This document shows, piece after piece, positions 10,194 through 18,426 of a DNA stretch of 64,000 nt. This stretch comes from Rahnella sikkimica. Lineage in GTDB: Bacteria; Pseudomonadota; Gammaproteobacteria; Enterobacterales; Enterobacteriaceae. Below the pieces are notes generated by a model. It was not told the DNA's origin, searched no databases, and saw nothing but the letters and a program-made list of their open reading frames with translations. Each line of letters starts with the position of its first letter. Position 1 is the first letter of the stretch. A program made the translations under genes and the position numbers. The stretch covers positions 4,526,001 to 4,590,000 of the forward strand of contig NZ_CP019062.1 in NCBI RefSeq assembly GCF_002951615.1, written 5' to 3'.

Positions 10194-11327
10194 TTATTGC
10201 GCGGAAGGATCGGTAATCGCGAGATTAGCCTGTTCGGCAGGCGCACTGGCCGGGCGCTCGGTGGCGTTAACTTTTGCCCCTGCTCTGACGTTTTGTAATC
10301 CATCGGTGATCACTTTGTCGCCATCGCGCAGACCCTGATTCACCAGCCAGAAGCCATTCATCATCTGACCGGTGGTGATGGAACGCTGTTCGACGGTGTT
10401 ATCGGCTTTCACCACGTAAACGTATGGCGCGCCTTTCACGTCATGCATGATCGCTTCCTGCGGCACCAGGATCCCGTTGTCATCCACGCCCTGTTGCAGC
10501 TCGGCGTGAACAAACATGCCCGGCAATAATTCGTCGTGCGGATTCGGGAATGAAGCACGCAGGGTCACGGAACCGGTGCTTTGCGACACGGTGACTTCTG
10601 AGAATTCCAGTTTGCCCGGCAGGGCGTATTTGCTGCCATCTTCCAGCGTCAGGTTGGCCTGCGCGGCGTTTTCACCGGCGGACTGCAATTTGCCGGAAGC
10701 CAGCGCACGTCGCAGTTTGAGCAAATCGAGTGAGGACTCATTCACGTCAACGTAGATAGGATTCAGCTGGTCGATGGTGGTCATCGACGTGGTCTGACCG
10801 CTGGTGACCAGCGCCCCTTCGGTGGACAACGAACGGCCAATGTGACCGGAAATCGGCGCGTACACTTTGGTGTATTGCAGATTCACGCGGGCGGTTTCGA
10901 CATCGGCGGCGGCTTCGCGCTCGGCCGCAACGGCATCGTCATATTGCTGATGGCTGACGGCCTGCGCCTCGACCAGCGGTTTATAGCGGCGCGCGGTGGC
11001 GTCAGCGCTTTTCCAGGTGGCCATCGCACGGTCAAAGGTCGCCTGGTAGGTTGACGGATCAATCTGATAAAGCTGCTGACCGGCTTTCACTTCGCTCCCT
11101 TCCACAAACAGACGTTTCAGGATAACGCCGCTGACCTGCGGACGTACTTCGGCGCTGCGCACGGCAGTTGTGCGGCCGGGCAGACGGGTGGTTAACGTGA
11201 CGGGCTGGCTGTGCAGAGTGACGACATTGACCGCAGGCACTTGTGCCGCCGGAGAGGCAGAACCGGCGGAACCATCACATGCGGAAAGCAGCACAACTGT
11301 ACTGACAGAAAGGAACTTCAGGCGCAT
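10194..11327 (-). CDS. Periplasmic adaptor lipoprotein of RND efflux pump (AcrA/MexA family)
   Basis: Counting from the ATG at 11327, the product has 377 residues and a lipobox LLSAC (Cys17). A longer in-frame extension to 11381 would bury this signal, so the shorter start is used. The MFP core is evident: LPGRTTAVRSAEVRPQVSG (lipoyl half), a helical hairpin with ATWKSADATARRYKPLVEA, then the second lipoyl half VYAPISGHIGRS and the beta-barrel. It links the permease to the outer-membrane channel. It is the first gene of the operon. A 20-bp palindrome 22 bp upstream could be its operator, although no local TetR or MarR gene is present. Confidence 0.92.
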   Translation of the reverse strand: MRLKFLSVSTVVLLSACDGSAGSASPAAQVPAVNVVTLHSQPVTLTTRLPGRTTAVRSAEVRPQVSGVILKRLFVEGSEVKAGQQLYQIDPSTYQATFDRAMATWKSADATARRYKPLVEAQAVSHQQYDDAVAAEREAAADVETARVNLQYTKVYAPISGHIGRSLSTEGALVTSGQTTSMTTIDQLNPIYVDVNESSLDLLKLRRALASGKLQSAGENAAQANLTLEDGSKYALPGKLEFSEVTVSQSTGSVTLRASFPNPHDELLPGMFVHAELQQGVDDNGILVPQEAIMHDVKGAPYVYVVKADNTVEQRSITTGQMMNGFWLVNQGLRDGDKVITDGLQNVRAGAKVNATERPASAPAEQANLAITDPSAQ

Positions 11328-11349
11328 AGAATTCACTCTTTTTGGGGAA

Positions 11350-11369
11350 TTGAGAATAATCGTTCTCAA
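11350..11369. promoter_or_regulatory. Palindrome upstream of efflux operon (operator candidate)
   Basis: TTGAGAA and TTCTCAA form 7-bp arms around a TAATCG spacer, 22 bp upstream of the adaptor start. Its place in the leader of a drug-efflux operon suggests a repressor or activator site. It only partly resembles a Fur box, so no regulator is named. Confidence 0.45.
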
Positions 11370-11673
11370 CAAGTCCTCCACTATACGAGAGCGCCCGACT
11401 TCCCTGTGTAAAGTTATTGTTATGACGAATGTTCTGATGTTTCAAAATGGAAGATAAATGTTGCGGTATAAACCCTTGCATTATTGAGGTTTTAATCATT
11501 TCGTGCAGTGGTAAAGAACAGTAAAGTTGTTACTTAGTAAACTAATTAATTGCTCTTGCGAATAGTACTCAGCAGAATATTCTGAAAGTTAATGAATTGT
11601 TGTGGGGCGAAGAAGTGTGAGCCTGATCAAACAAATTTATACATTTTAACCTGCCGCTTACCAGAAAAGGCTG
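11370..11673. other. Intergenic region with the presumed efflux promoter
   Basis: This AT-rich interval should carry the minus-strand promoter of the efflux operon and, near its right end, a plus-strand promoter for the structured RNA candidate. No coding frame with a ribosome site is seen. I cannot place the promoters with certainty by eye. Confidence 0.35.
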
Positions 11674-11803
11674 AAGGTTCTTGCGGTCTGCCGTTACCTT
11701 ATGGCCTGAGAGCGAGCAGTTCTCACATTTGCTTGTTGCCAGCCGTTCTGAACGACGGTCAGTTGCAACCCCCATGCCCACAGTCCGATGTGGGCTTTTT
11801 TTT
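11674..11803 (+). ncRNA. Candidate structured small RNA or leader with intrinsic terminator
   Basis: Four local inverted repeats occur in sequence on the plus strand: AAGGT/ACCTT (11674-11700), TGAGA/TCTCA (11707-11725), GTTGC/GCAAC enclosing CCGT/ACGG (11735-11769), and a perfect 7-bp terminator stem GCCCACA/TGTGGGC (11776-11795) followed by eight T residues. The layout resembles Hfq-dependent sRNAs, which end in a hairpin plus U-run. It ends about 60 bp before the operator-like motif of the PTS gene, so an independent transcript is more likely than a leader. The family is not recognised and the 5' end is unknown. Confidence 0.5.
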
Positions 11804-11865
11804 ATTCAGACCTCACTCGTTTTCTTCCCGCAAAACTGTGATCACTTTCATACTCCTGACCTCTA

Positions 11866-11883
11866 TGTCTATACAACTATACA
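11866..11883. promoter_or_regulatory. Operator-like motif upstream of PTS IICB gene
   Basis: The 18-mer fits TGTNTANNCANNTATACA and lies 58 bp upstream of the PTS gene start. The same pattern occurs upstream of the convergent GntR gene at 14335-14352 (13 of 18 bases identical). Sharing of the motif suggests binding by that GntR/HutC regulator. Confidence 0.5.
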
Positions 11884-11941
11884 TTCTGTGACTTAACTCA
11901 ATTAACGGCTTATTTTTAGCCACCCCATTGAGGGAATTCAG

Positions 11942-13543
11942 ATGATTAAACTTGGCAGCAAAATTCACGACCTGGGCAAAGCCCTGATGACGCCTATCTC
12001 GGTGATTGCCGCCGCCGGGATCTTCTTAGGGCTGGCGGCCGCATTACAGAACCCGGCGGTGACCGGCGAAACCTTCGCGCAGATGAAAATTTTACAACTG
12101 GTGATCGGGTTTATCCGTCAGGTTTCGGGCGCATTGTTCGCCAACCTTCCGCTGTTCTTTGCCGTGGCGACCGCGATGGGTCTGGCCAATGCGGAAAAGG
12201 CCACGGCAGCCTTTTCCGCAGTGATTGGCTTCGTCGGGTTGCACGTCGGGGTGAATTACAGCCTGCTGGCGCAGGGAATTTCACCGGACACCCTTACCGT
12301 TGCGAAGCTCACCGCCAACGGTATGACCGAAACGAATGCGATGATTTACGCCGCTGAGTTCACCCACACGCTGGGGATTTTCACCTACAACATGAGCGTG
12401 CTGGGCGGTGTGCTGGTCGGGTTGATCACCATGTGGCTGCATAACCGGTTCTATACGATTGTGCTGCCGACGGCGATTGCGTTCTTCGGCGGACGGCGTT
12501 TCGTGCCGATTATTACGATCCTCGTGTTGCCCATTGTCGGTGTCATTATGTCGCTGATCTGGCCGACGATTGCGCAAGGCATTCAGTGGGTTGGCGAGCT
12601 GATTGGCCGCACCGGAGAAGCCGGGACGTTTATCTATGCGACGTCGGAGCGGCTGCTGATCCCAACCGGTTTGCATCACATCATCAATGAAACCGTGCGT
12701 TTTACGCCGATTGGCGGGGTGACGACGGTGGATAACCAGAGCATTGTCGGGGCGCTGAATATCTTCAATGCCGCGCTGGCCAATCCGGGGATGATCCCGG
12801 ACGCCGTCACGCAGCAGGCTACGCGGTTCCTGGCGCAGGGGAAAATTCCGGTCATGATGTTTGGTTTACCGGCCGCCGCGCTGGCGATGTATCACTGCGC
12901 GCGCCCTGAACATAAAGGCCGCGTGAAAGCGCTGATGCTGGCGGGCGGGCTGGCGTCCTTTACCACCGGGATCACCGAGCCGCTCGAGTTCTGCTTTATC
13001 TTCGTGTCGCCAGTGCTGTATGTCCTGCACGCGGTGCTGACCGGGCTTTCGTTCGTGCTGATGCAGATGCTGCATGTGATGATCGGTAACGTGCAGGGCG
13101 GGGCGATCGACTTCCTGATCTTCGGCGTACTGGGCGGCAGCAAAACGCACTGGTGGTATCCGCTGATCCTCGGGATCATCTACGCGCCGGTGTATTACTT
13201 CAGTTTCCGCTGGGTGATTTTACGGATGCAGGTGAAAACGCCGGGGCGTGAAGATGAAAATGATGCAGAAGAACGTGCAAAACCGGCGCAGGGAACCGGC
13301 GAGAACACCAGAAATATTATTACCGGTCTGGGAGGCGAGGGGAATATTACCGCCGTCGACTGCTGCTTTACCCGTTTGCGCGTGAAGGTAAAAGATATGG
13401 CTCAGGTGCAGGACGGCACGTTAATGAAAACCGGTGCGGCGGGGGTGAAACGGATCACTGACACCGACGTTCACGTGATCTATGGTCCTCAGGTGGAACA
13501 GGTGGCGAATCTGGTGAAAGCGGAGCTGTCAGGCATCGCCTGA
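11942..13543 (+). CDS. PTS permease, EIICB, glucose/maltose/N-acetylglucosamine family
   Basis: The 533-residue protein is a fused PTS permease. An EIIC membrane domain (roughly residues 1-430) carries the family motifs SERLLIPTGLHHIINETVRF and SFTTGITEPLEF. After a charged linker there is a C-terminal EIIB domain with the phospho-cysteine motif CFTRLR (Cys475). It would import and phosphorylate a hexose or disaccharide using an EIIA-Glc supplied in trans, since no IIA is fused or adjacent. The substrate cannot be fixed; MalX-type alpha-glucoside permeases are similar. It is convergent with a GntR/HutC regulator that ends 6 bp downstream. No sugar-phosphate hydrolase is next to it. Confidence 0.85.
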   Translation: MIKLGSKIHDLGKALMTPISVIAAAGIFLGLAAALQNPAVTGETFAQMKILQLVIGFIRQVSGALFANLPLFFAVATAMGLANAEKATAAFSAVIGFVGLHVGVNYSLLAQGISPDTLTVAKLTANGMTETNAMIYAAEFTHTLGIFTYNMSVLGGVLVGLITMWLHNRFYTIVLPTAIAFFGGRRFVPIITILVLPIVGVIMSLIWPTIAQGIQWVGELIGRTGEAGTFIYATSERLLIPTGLHHIINETVRFTPIGGVTTVDNQSIVGALNIFNAALANPGMIPDAVTQQATRFLAQGKIPVMMFGLPAAALAMYHCARPEHKGRVKALMLAGGLASFTTGITEPLEFCFIFVSPVLYVLHAVLTGLSFVLMQMLHVMIGNVQGGAIDFLIFGVLGGSKTHWWYPLILGIIYAPVYYFSFRWVILRMQVKTPGREDENDAEERAKPAQGTGENTRNIITGLGGEGNITAVDCCFTRLRVKVKDMAQVQDGTLMKTGAAGVKRITDTDVHVIYGPQVEQVANLVKAELSGIA

Positions 13544-13549
13544 TGGCGG

Positions 13550-14290
13550 CTAGCTTTTAACTTTGGCATGGACGCTGAAGCTGTAGTTTTTCTGGTTGTA
13601 GTAAACGTCGGATACTTCAAACAGCGTGCCGTCGGTAAACGACACCACGGCATGCGAATGCAGCACCGGCTGGTCGCGTGAGAGATGCAGCGCAAGGCGG
13701 ATTTGGTTCGAAGGCAGTTCGGCGGAAATCAGTTTTGTGCTGCCCGCAGGCTGAAAACCTTTGGATCGCAGATAGGCGTATTTCGAGGACGTCATCGCCG
13801 CGCGGTTGATATCCGGCAGATTCTCGGCACGCATCCAGCACTGCTCATATACGAATGGCTCATCGCCCAGCAGCCGCAGGCGGATCATAAAATACACGTC
13901 CGTCCCCGCCGGTATATTCAGCTCACGGGCAATACTCTCGCTGGCGGGCATCCGGCGAAATTCCAGCACCTGATTTTCAATACGCTGATTATTTTCCTGC
14001 GCGACTTCGCTGGCGGTCAGATGCCGGTCGAGCGGCAGGACGATTTTCTGCTGTTCGCCGGGTTCAACCACGAAGGTGCCGCGTCCGCGAAAACGCGCCA
14101 CGCGTCCCTGGCGCACCAGATAATCCACCGCTTTGCGCGCCGTCATGCGTGATACGCCGTAGATCTCGCACAATGCGGCTTCCGTCGGGATCGGGTCACC
14201 GGGTTTGATCTCGCCCGCGCTGATTTTCTCAGTAAGTTGCTGTTCGATTTGCAGGTAAAGCGGCGTGAACGAGTTCTTATCTATTTTCAT
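13550..14290 (-). CDS. GntR/HutC-family regulator (UTRA domain)
   Basis: The 246-residue protein starts with the typical MKIDKNSFTPLYLQIEQQL. It has a GntR winged helix (EAALCEIYGVSRMTARKAVDYL, then GRVARFRGRGTF) and a UTRA effector domain. An upstream GTG at 14323 is possible, but the ATG at 14290 gives the normal family length and N-terminus. HutC-family regulators commonly sense sugar phosphates. Together with the convergent PTS gene, and the same 18-bp motif upstream of both, this points to control of the PTS permease and of itself. Confidence 0.85.
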   Translation of the reverse strand: MKIDKNSFTPLYLQIEQQLTEKISAGEIKPGDPIPTEAALCEIYGVSRMTARKAVDYLVRQGRVARFRGRGTFVVEPGEQQKIVLPLDRHLTASEVAQENNQRIENQVLEFRRMPASESIARELNIPAGTDVYFMIRLRLLGDEPFVYEQCWMRAENLPDINRAAMTSSKYAYLRSKGFQPAGSTKLISAELPSNQIRLALHLSRDQPVLHSHAVVSFTDGTLFEVSDVYYNQKNYSFSVHAKVKS

Positions 14291-14334
14291 CAGACCTGTA
14301 CCACCGGATTTAAAGAAAGTCACTTAAGGATAAT

Positions 14335-14352
14335 TGTATAGTCAGGTATACA
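14335..14352. promoter_or_regulatory. Palindromic operator candidate upstream of GntR gene
   Basis: TGTATA and TATACA form perfect 6-bp arms around GTCAGG, 45 bp upstream of the chosen start. The motif matches the one upstream of the PTS gene, as expected for autoregulation plus target control. Confidence 0.55.
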
Positions 14353-14408
14353 TTTGAACCAACCAGACGGTTGATTTTCTGCGCGAAATGGGTGTCAGGA
14401 CACAAAAA

Positions 14409-14438
14409 AGAAAGGTTGCTGACATCAGCAACCTTTCT
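14409..14438 (-). terminator. Terminator of the YddA-like ABC gene
   Basis: A perfect 14-bp stem (arms 14409-14422 and 14425-14438, core AAGGTTGCTGA) is flanked by an A-run on the low side. This gives a U-run on the minus strand after the ABC transporter stop. Confidence 0.85.
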
Positions 14439-14472
14439 GCAGTTAGACACCCCCGGACGGTGGCGTCAGCGC

Positions 14473-16227
14473 TTACTCAGGCAAAATGGCCGAGGATGTG
14501 AATCCGCACGGACCGTTTTCCTGATTTTTGAACCGCCAGCAGTGCTGATGGTACTTCGCGACCGTATTACGGTGCGCCACGCTGATGACCGACGTCCCCG
14601 GCAATTCGCTTAACAGCAGCGCGTAAACCTGTTGCTCGGTTTCGTCATCCAGCGCACTGGTGGCTTCGTCGAGGAACAGGGTGTCCGGTTTGATCAGCAA
14701 AGCACGCGCAAACGAGAGACGCTGCTGTTCACCCGGCGACAGGCGCTGGCTCCAGTTGGCGTAATCGTCCAGAATTTCAACCGCAGCCAGATGCGGCAGA
14801 CGGCATTGTTCCAGCACGCGTTGCAGCTGTTCGTCGGTATATTCGCGGCTGGCGTCAGGGTAACTCAGCGCATCGCGCAGCGTGCCAATCGGGATATAAC
14901 TGCGCTGCGGCAGGAACAGATAACTTTTCCCTTCTGCCAGCGTAATTTTGCCGGAACCGTAAGGCCAGATACCCGCAATAGCGCGCAGTAACGTGGATTT
15001 ACCGCAGCCGGAAGGGCCGGCAATCAGCACGCGCTCACCCGGTTTCATAGCCGCCGAAACGTTACAGAACAGCGGATTTCCGTTCGGCAGATTCAGCGTC
15101 AGCTGATCCAGTTGCAGGGCATGTTCCGCACTTTTCTCCACGCTGATCCCGCGTGGCTGGGCATTCACCTGATCAATCGCCGCATTAAAACCGGCAAGAC
15201 GGTTAACGGTGGCTTTCCAGCTGGCCAGATCGGTGAACGCATCGATAAACCAGGATAACGATCCCTGAACCTGACCGAACGCCGAGGCGATTTGCATCAG
15301 CGCACCCATCTGGATCGCACCGGAGAAATAACGCGGGGAGGCCACCAGAATCGGGAAGATATTGGCGAACTGGCCGTAAAAGTTTGAGGCAATATTCAGG
15401 CGACGGGTGACACGCATAATCGACCACCAGTTGGTTTTGATGGAATCAAACTTGCCGGAAAGTTGCTCGCGCTCGTTTTTCTCGCCGTGATACAACGCAA
15501 TCGCGTCGCTGTTTTCACGGATACGAATCAGACCAAAACGGAAGTTCGCCTCGAACCATTCCTGGTTAAACCCAAGTTTGACCAGCGGTTTACCGATCCA
15601 CCATATAATGAAGGATCCCAGCGCGGCGTAGAGCAGGGCGAACCACAGCATATAGCCCTGAATTTCGAAATGATGGCCGCCCAGCACGAAGCTCAGTGGA
15701 CCGCTGATGGACCATAAAATGAAGACAAACGAGAACAGCGTGACCACGCTCGACAGCAGCCCGAGCACCAGTGAAAGCGTGCCGCTGGTCAGCGCATTCA
15801 GATCAGACGCAATACGCTGATCGGGGTTATCCACCTGATGCTGATACTCCGTGTAATAATAGGCGTGATTGGTCAGCCACTTCTCCATATACTCTTCGGT
15901 CATCCAGCGACGCCAGCTCATTTGCAGGCCCTGCGTCAGGTAAACGCGGTAAACCGCAATGACGATGAAGAGCAGCGCCAGCCACGTGAATTTGAATAGC
16001 TGGGCTTTGAAAACCGGATAGTTTCTGTTTTGCAGCGCGTCATAAAACACGCGGTTCCATTCGTTTAGCAGCACGCTGATGTAAACGGTTGCCAGTGAGA
16101 GGATAACGATAGTGGTCAACATGCCCCAGGCTCGCCACTTTTCTTCTGAGCGCCAGTAAGGCTTAATTAACTGCCAGACGGCGCCCCATTGCGCCGATTT
16201 CCCAGGTTTTTTAGTCATAATAGCCAT
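14473..16227 (-). CDS. YddA/SbmA-type ABC transporter (fused membrane and ATPase)
   Basis: The 584-residue half-transporter has an N-terminal SbmA/BacA-like membrane domain with about six helices and the conserved MSWRRWMTEEYMEKWL and NPDQRIASDL motifs. The nucleotide-binding domain follows, with Walker A GPSGCGKST near residue 405, signature LSPGEQQR and Walker B TLFLDEATSALD. The layout matches E. coli YddA and the larger family that includes vitamin B12 and very-long-chain acyl-CoA carriers. The substrate is unknown. Two ATG starts lie 9 bp apart (16227, 16218), neither with a strong ribosome site. It is a single-gene unit with its own terminator. Confidence 0.88.
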   Translation of the reverse strand: MAIMTKKPGKSAQWGAVWQLIKPYWRSEEKWRAWGMLTTIVILSLATVYISVLLNEWNRVFYDALQNRNYPVFKAQLFKFTWLALLFIVIAVYRVYLTQGLQMSWRRWMTEEYMEKWLTNHAYYYTEYQHQVDNPDQRIASDLNALTSGTLSLVLGLLSSVVTLFSFVFILWSISGPLSFVLGGHHFEIQGYMLWFALLYAALGSFIIWWIGKPLVKLGFNQEWFEANFRFGLIRIRENSDAIALYHGEKNEREQLSGKFDSIKTNWWSIMRVTRRLNIASNFYGQFANIFPILVASPRYFSGAIQMGALMQIASAFGQVQGSLSWFIDAFTDLASWKATVNRLAGFNAAIDQVNAQPRGISVEKSAEHALQLDQLTLNLPNGNPLFCNVSAAMKPGERVLIAGPSGCGKSTLLRAIAGIWPYGSGKITLAEGKSYLFLPQRSYIPIGTLRDALSYPDASREYTDEQLQRVLEQCRLPHLAAVEILDDYANWSQRLSPGEQQRLSFARALLIKPDTLFLDEATSALDDETEQQVYALLLSELPGTSVISVAHRNTVAKYHQHCWRFKNQENGPCGFTSSAILPE

Positions 16228-16356
16228 TAGTCATCGATATGTTGTGAAGCCAATCATCCCAGAATGAGTGTCTCAGTGCGATAGGGCAATGAACCACTTG
16301 TAAGGATGTTTTTCCAGCACGAAGCTCTGTAGACCACAAAAGTAGAAGGATGTTTG

Positions 16357-17073
16357 ATGAAAGTCGCAGTGAATTTACTGCTGGTGGCAGGATGTTTTGC
16401 CAGTGTTGAGGCGTTTGCTCAGATTGATGAACCGGATATTGCGAATGATTGCGTGAAAGCGGGCATCTATGCGGCCGCCGGAAAGGTAGCGTATCAGCAA
16501 GGGGATTTCGCCAAAGCGCGGGAAATTTTCCGTAATCAGGTGGCCTGGAGTGAGTTTTGCCACAAGCCGCAGGACCAGATTGCGACGGCTTACAACAACA
16601 TCGCACTGACGTACATGAAGCAGGGAGATTACCTGAAAGCCAAAGCCTGGCTGATGCTGGTGCCTGCGGACAAAAAATCACAATTCAATCTCAGCCAGAT
16701 CCAGCCAAAACTGGATGCTTTACCGCAGCCGGCGTCTCCGGCGGGTGTCTACTGGCAATACGCCGGGTTTGGCAGCTGGAATCTGGTGGAAGTGAAAGCG
16801 GAAGAAGCGCAGTTCAAAATCGATTTCACCGGCATGTACATGGGGCAAATGTCGTTGTACTACGGCCCGAATACCGGCGACTTTTCCGTCGTGACGGCGG
16901 TGAAAGATAACCACGCGGTTTACCACGAAGCCGACGATACCGCGGCCAGCGGCGGCCAGTGCAGCGTGGAGATGAAATTTGATGCTGCCAGCGTGATGCT
17001 TCACACCACCGGCGACTGCGGTTTCGGACAGAACGTCCGCGCCGAAGGGCAGTTTGTCAGGGTGACGCAGTAG
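16357..17073 (+). CDS. Exported tetratricopeptide-repeat protein of unknown function
   Basis: The ATG at 16357 is preferred to the TTG just before it because AGAAGGA lies at a normal distance. The 238-residue product has a signal peptide (MKVAVNLLLVAGCFASVEAFA), then two TPR-like helical pairs (GKVAYQQGDFAKAREIFRNQ and AYNNIALTYMKQGDYLKAKAWL, about residues 45-110). A beta-rich C-terminal half contains GVYWQYAGFGSWNLVEV and two late cysteines that may pair. I do not recognise the family. TPR modules usually mediate protein contacts, so a periplasmic assembly or scaffold role is possible but unproven. Confidence 0.7.
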   Translation: MKVAVNLLLVAGCFASVEAFAQIDEPDIANDCVKAGIYAAAGKVAYQQGDFAKAREIFRNQVAWSEFCHKPQDQIATAYNNIALTYMKQGDYLKAKAWLMLVPADKKSQFNLSQIQPKLDALPQPASPAGVYWQYAGFGSWNLVEVKAEEAQFKIDFTGMYMGQMSLYYGPNTGDFSVVTAVKDNHAVYHEADDTAASGGQCSVEMKFDAASVMLHTTGDCGFGQNVRAEGQFVRVTQ

Positions 17074-17100
17074 GTTGTGGTGAGGATTTTCAGGTAATAA

Positions 17101-17123
17101 AAAACCCGCGTTATGCGGGTTTT
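17101..17123. terminator. Bidirectional terminator between TPR gene and higBA
   Basis: A perfect 9-bp stem AAAACCCGC/GCGGGTTTT with a GTTAT loop lies between convergent genes. The higA stop codon falls inside the loop. Confidence 0.85.
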
Positions 17124-17407
17124 AAGGTCATGACCAGCCGGTGCAATCCGCTGGTGTCCACCGTTTGTTCTGCTATCCACAAGCTCCGGTTTGCCTGCAA
17201 CTTCAACCAGTACTCTGCTGAGCTTCCCAATACCGCTGCCAGCTTAACCGCCATTTCCGGCGTCACGGCCATTTTCCCTGTCACGATCCGCTGAGCCGTT
17301 GAAGGCGCGATGTGTAGCGCGCGGGCAAATTCACGCACGCTGACATTCAGCTCATCCAGCGTTTCTGCAATCAGTTCACCGGGATGAGGCGGGTTATGCA
17401 TGTTCAT
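17111..17407 (-). CDS. higA: HigA antitoxin
   Basis: The 98-residue protein carries the HigA/VapI signature [17 protein letters not shown], followed by a helix-turn-helix ([22 protein letters not shown]) and the tail [20 protein letters not shown]. It neutralises the HigB nuclease by direct binding and represses the operon promoter as part of the complex. Its start overlaps the toxin stop (ATGA), giving the toxin-first order typical of higBA. GAGGA lies 9 nt upstream. The operon lies in otherwise ordinary chromosomal sequence. Confidence 0.92.
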   Translation of the reverse strand: MNMHNPPHPGELIAETLDELNVSVREFARALHIAPSTAQRIVTGKMAVTPEMAVKLAAVLGSSAEYWLKLQANRSLWIAEQTVDTSGLHRLVMTLKPA

Positions 17408-17685
17408 CAGTGATAATCCTCATAATTGACGATGTAAGCATTTCCATCGATAAATTCAAAGGTGATACGCCAGTTGCCCGAAACCGTAACTGCCCATTGT
17501 CCATGTCGGGAACCTTGTAAGGCATGCAGTCCGTAGCCGGGGCGATCGATATCGCCGATAAACTCAGCCGCATGAAGAGTTGCCAGCCGGAGTCGTAGTT
17601 TTTTTGCATGTTCAGCGTTGATGCCTGAGGTCGAGCCGGACGTAAAAAAACGACTGAGCCCTTTGTGTTTGAAATCCTTAATCAT
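17407..17685 (-). CDS. higB: HigB toxin, RelE-family mRNA interferase
   Basis: From the ATG at 17685 the product is 92 residues, beginning [14 protein letters not shown]. It continues with [15 protein letters not shown], the [17 protein letters not shown] segment and [21 protein letters not shown], all typical of HigB. Such toxins cut mRNA on the ribosome and slow growth when the antitoxin is lost. The in-frame start three codons earlier is less typical. It is the first gene of the toxin-antitoxin operon, and two palindromes lie upstream as likely autoregulatory sites. Confidence 0.92.
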   Translation of the reverse strand: MIKDFKHKGLSRFFTSGSTSGINAEHAKKLRLRLATLHAAEFIGDIDRPGYGLHALQGSRHGQWAVTVSGNWRITFEFIDGNAYIVNYEDYH

Positions 17686-17700
17686 CCGTTGCATCCTGCG

Positions 17701-17754
17701 TGTTGCGGCTTACGCAACAGTATAAAGGGTGTTGCGTGTGAAGCAACACCCTTT
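17701..17754. promoter_or_regulatory. Two palindromic operators of higBA
   Basis: TGTTGCG/CGCAACA arms (17701-17719) and a 12-bp perfect arm pair beginning AAAGGGTGTTGC (17724-17735 and 17743-17754) lie directly upstream of higB. Both share GTTGC/GCAAC, as expected for binding by HigA. The second could also form an RNA hairpin. Confidence 0.65.
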
Positions 17755-17803
17755 GTCAAAAATGAATAGTTTCAGGTGTACGAAGCCAGATTTCCTACGA
17801 GTC

Positions 17804-18136
17804 CTACGCCTGAGTTTCCGCCGGATAAGGGCCAAAGCGGTTATCTTCAGGATCGCTTTTAAAGAACATCAGGAAAAAATTAAAAAACGGACAAAGGATC
17901 CACCAGCCACTATATCCGGCATCGTGATTGCGGCGGACACTGAGAGCCAGACTCGGTACTAATATGAATGCTGTATAAATAATTATCATGATAAACGGAT
18001 CGCCCAGTAATCCAGCTATCAGGCCAATGGCCATGCTGATAAGCCAGTTAAACAAAACAAACCACCAGTACTCTCTTCTTTTTGCCCGGCCAGAAAATGT
18101 TGCGTAATTTTTTAATGCCTTGATATACCAATTCAT
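17804..18136 (-). CDS. DUF805 inner-membrane protein
   Basis: The 110-residue protein matches the DUF805 family (YhaH/YhaI type). It has the N-terminal MNWYIKALKNYATFSGRAKRREYWWFVLFN, two to three membrane helices, and the late motif VRRNHDAGYSGWW followed by a hydrophobic helix. Family members are small integral membrane proteins with no settled biochemical role. It stands alone between higBA and the metallo-beta-lactamase gene. Confidence 0.85.
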   Translation of the reverse strand: MNWYIKALKNYATFSGRAKRREYWWFVLFNWLISMAIGLIAGLLGDPFIMIIIYTAFILVPSLALSVRRNHDAGYSGWWILCPFFNFFLMFFKSDPEDNRFGPYPAETQA

Positions 18137-18373
18137 AATATTCCTTTATATAAATTGAAACGGGTAATCCCTGAATGAATGGGACATTCCCTTTGCCTTT
18201 GAGGGGAAGTGTAATGCAGTGCGGAGTCTAATACGGGGGAAGTGAGGCTTCAATTACTGATTAATACAATGCCATTGTTTGATAAGGCTTTTTTTGGATT
18301 TTCAGGAAAGAGTGAATGCTAACGCTATGATAAATAGTAAAGGCGGGGTTTCTGTATTTTCTTAAAATAAAAA

Positions 18374-18396
18374 ACGGCGATAAATAATATCGCCGT
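18374..18396 (-). terminator. Terminator of the MBL-fold gene
   Basis: An 8-bp stem ACGGCGAT/ATCGCCGT with a 7-nt loop is followed on the minus strand by a T-rich run, about 30 bp past the MBL stop codon. Confidence 0.8.
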
Positions 18397-18426
18397 GGGA
18401 TTTTATTAATTATTTAAAAAGAGTAT

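Noticed and set aside
11350..11369. Fur box upstream of the efflux operon
   Set aside because: The palindrome shares only part of the GATAAT repeat pattern; it is kept as an unnamed operator.
11592..11891. 99-codon open frame over the structured RNA candidate
   Set aside because: It crosses the terminator hairpin and T-run and resembles no protein family.
14291..14323. GTG start for the GntR/HutC regulator
   Set aside because: No ribosome site precedes it and the added residues are not typical of the family.
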